The notes under the pieces are model-generated. The model worked only from the letters and a program-made list of their open reading frames with translations, did no database searches and was not told the DNA's origin. Positions 15,423-15,598 of a stretch of DNA of 15,598 bases are shown in pieces (within the stretch, counting starts at the first letter, position 1; each line of letters begins with the position of its first letter). This DNA is from an uncultured Collinsella sp. Its GTDB lineage: Bacteria > Actinomycetota > Coriobacteriia > Coriobacteriales > Coriobacteriaceae. Where the stretch lies: positions 1 to 15,598 of the forward strand of contig CABURG010000027.1 of the NCBI GenBank assembly GCA_902493835.1. Reading direction: 5' to 3'. A program made the position numbers and the translations under genes.

Positions 15423-15431
15423 TGATACACT
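15423..15431 (+). promoter_or_regulatory. Candidate extended -10 promoter just before a terminator
   Basis: TGA-TACACT fits an extended -10 box. TTGCGC at 15401-15406 could be a -35 with a long 19-nt spacing, and it lies in the palindrome TTGCGCAA. A transcript from here would run only about 45 nt before the strong terminator at 15451-15483. It would begin near the hairpin TCAAAT-ATGG-ATTTGA (15431-15446). Confidence 0.3.
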
Positions 15432-15450
15432 CAAATATGGATTTGAATGA

Positions 15451-15483
15451 ATGCGCCGCTTCTGAGCGGCGTATTTTTCTTTC
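15451..15483 (+). terminator. Rho-independent terminator, plus strand
   Basis: A 10-bp stem (15451-15460 against 15465-15474, one G-U pair) with a TCTG loop is followed by the T-run TATTTTTCTTTC. This is the clearest intrinsic terminator in the window. It probably ends ybaB-recR transcription about 200 nt beyond recR, or a short transcript starting near 15438. Confidence 0.85.
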
Positions 15484-15484
15484 A

Positions 15485-15564
15485 AGACTTTAGTCTGCTG
15501 GCCGCGCAGCGGCCAGCTTTAAACCACCCGCTACGCGGGTGGAGACAAACGGCTTTACAAAGCC
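15485..15564. repeat. Run of four back-to-back hairpins at the right edge
   Basis: Four perfect hairpins follow each other: AGACT-TT-AGTCT (15485-15496); a 9-bp stem with GCA loop (15497-15517); an 8-bp stem, CCACCCGC-TAC-GCGGGTGG (15524-15542); and GGCTT-TACA-AAGCC (15551-15564). Tight GC hairpins with 3-nt loops beside AAACC resemble the subterminal structures of IS200/IS605-type elements. The final 34 nt contain no further structure I can support. The element, if any, continues outside the window. Confidence 0.6.
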
Positions 15565-15598
15565 ACCCCTCCGACCGATATTGACGATTGTTCAGGCC

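Noticed and set aside
14613..15485. Minus-strand open frame across recR
   Set aside because: It is antisense to a clear RecR and runs through a strong terminator and hairpins, with no recognisable domain.
15485..15564. CRISPR array
   Set aside because: The hairpins differ in sequence and there are no equal repeats with unique spacers.

Overview
The window is GC-rich, densely packed bacterial DNA. It looks like an actinobacterium of the Coriobacteriia (Collinsella/Olsenella-like). The reasons are the gene content, the Ala/Pro/Gly-rich protein linkers, and a conserved actinobacterial cell-wall signalling cluster with its own variations. The taxon is inferred from gene order and composition, not from a marker gene.

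Left two thirds (1-10245, minus strand): one long signalling and cell-wall operon, read right to left. It runs: a promoter candidate near 10237-10245; a Ser/Thr kinase with a polytopic membrane tail (8303-10156); an FhaA-like DUF3662+FHA protein (7296-8306); an FhaB-like membrane-anchored FHA protein (6873-7289); a PP2C phosphatase (5077-6876); a single polypeptide joining a SEDS glycosyltransferase (RodA/FtsW) to a class B penicillin-binding protein (2190-5060); and a PASTA-domain PknB-type kinase (84-2057). A strong hairpin at the left edge (1-31) follows. Genes overlap by 4 nt or lie 6-16 nt apart, except for a 132 nt gap before pknB. This matches the mycobacterial fhaA-fhaB-pstP-rodA-pbpA-pknA-pknB locus, with three changes: rodA and pbpA are fused, the second kinase has moved to the front, and that kinase is a non-RD type. 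The expected logic is that the kinases phosphorylate FHA-binding and cell-wall targets, PstP reverses this, and the SEDS-PBP fusion builds peptidoglycan.

Middle (10301-13976): a YcxB-like small membrane protein with a very basic tail (10301-11008, minus) is divergent from dnaX (11124-13481, plus), which encodes the clamp-loader tau subunit. An unrecognised single-pass membrane protein (13503-13976, minus) converges on dnaX and separates it from its usual partners.

Right (13977-15598): a 341 nt non-coding stretch with several inverted repeats and an AT-rich island precedes ybaB/ebfC (14318-14638) and recR (14652-15248). The last 350 nt are non-coding. They hold a clear intrinsic terminator and an unusual run of back-to-back hairpins that reaches almost to the window edge, possibly the end of an IS200/IS605-type element.

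No tRNA, rRNA, CRISPR array or complete mobile element was seen. The best candidates for novelty are the fused SEDS-PBP enzyme, the non-RD polytopic kinase, the long disordered extension on the phosphatase, and the hairpin cluster at the right edge.
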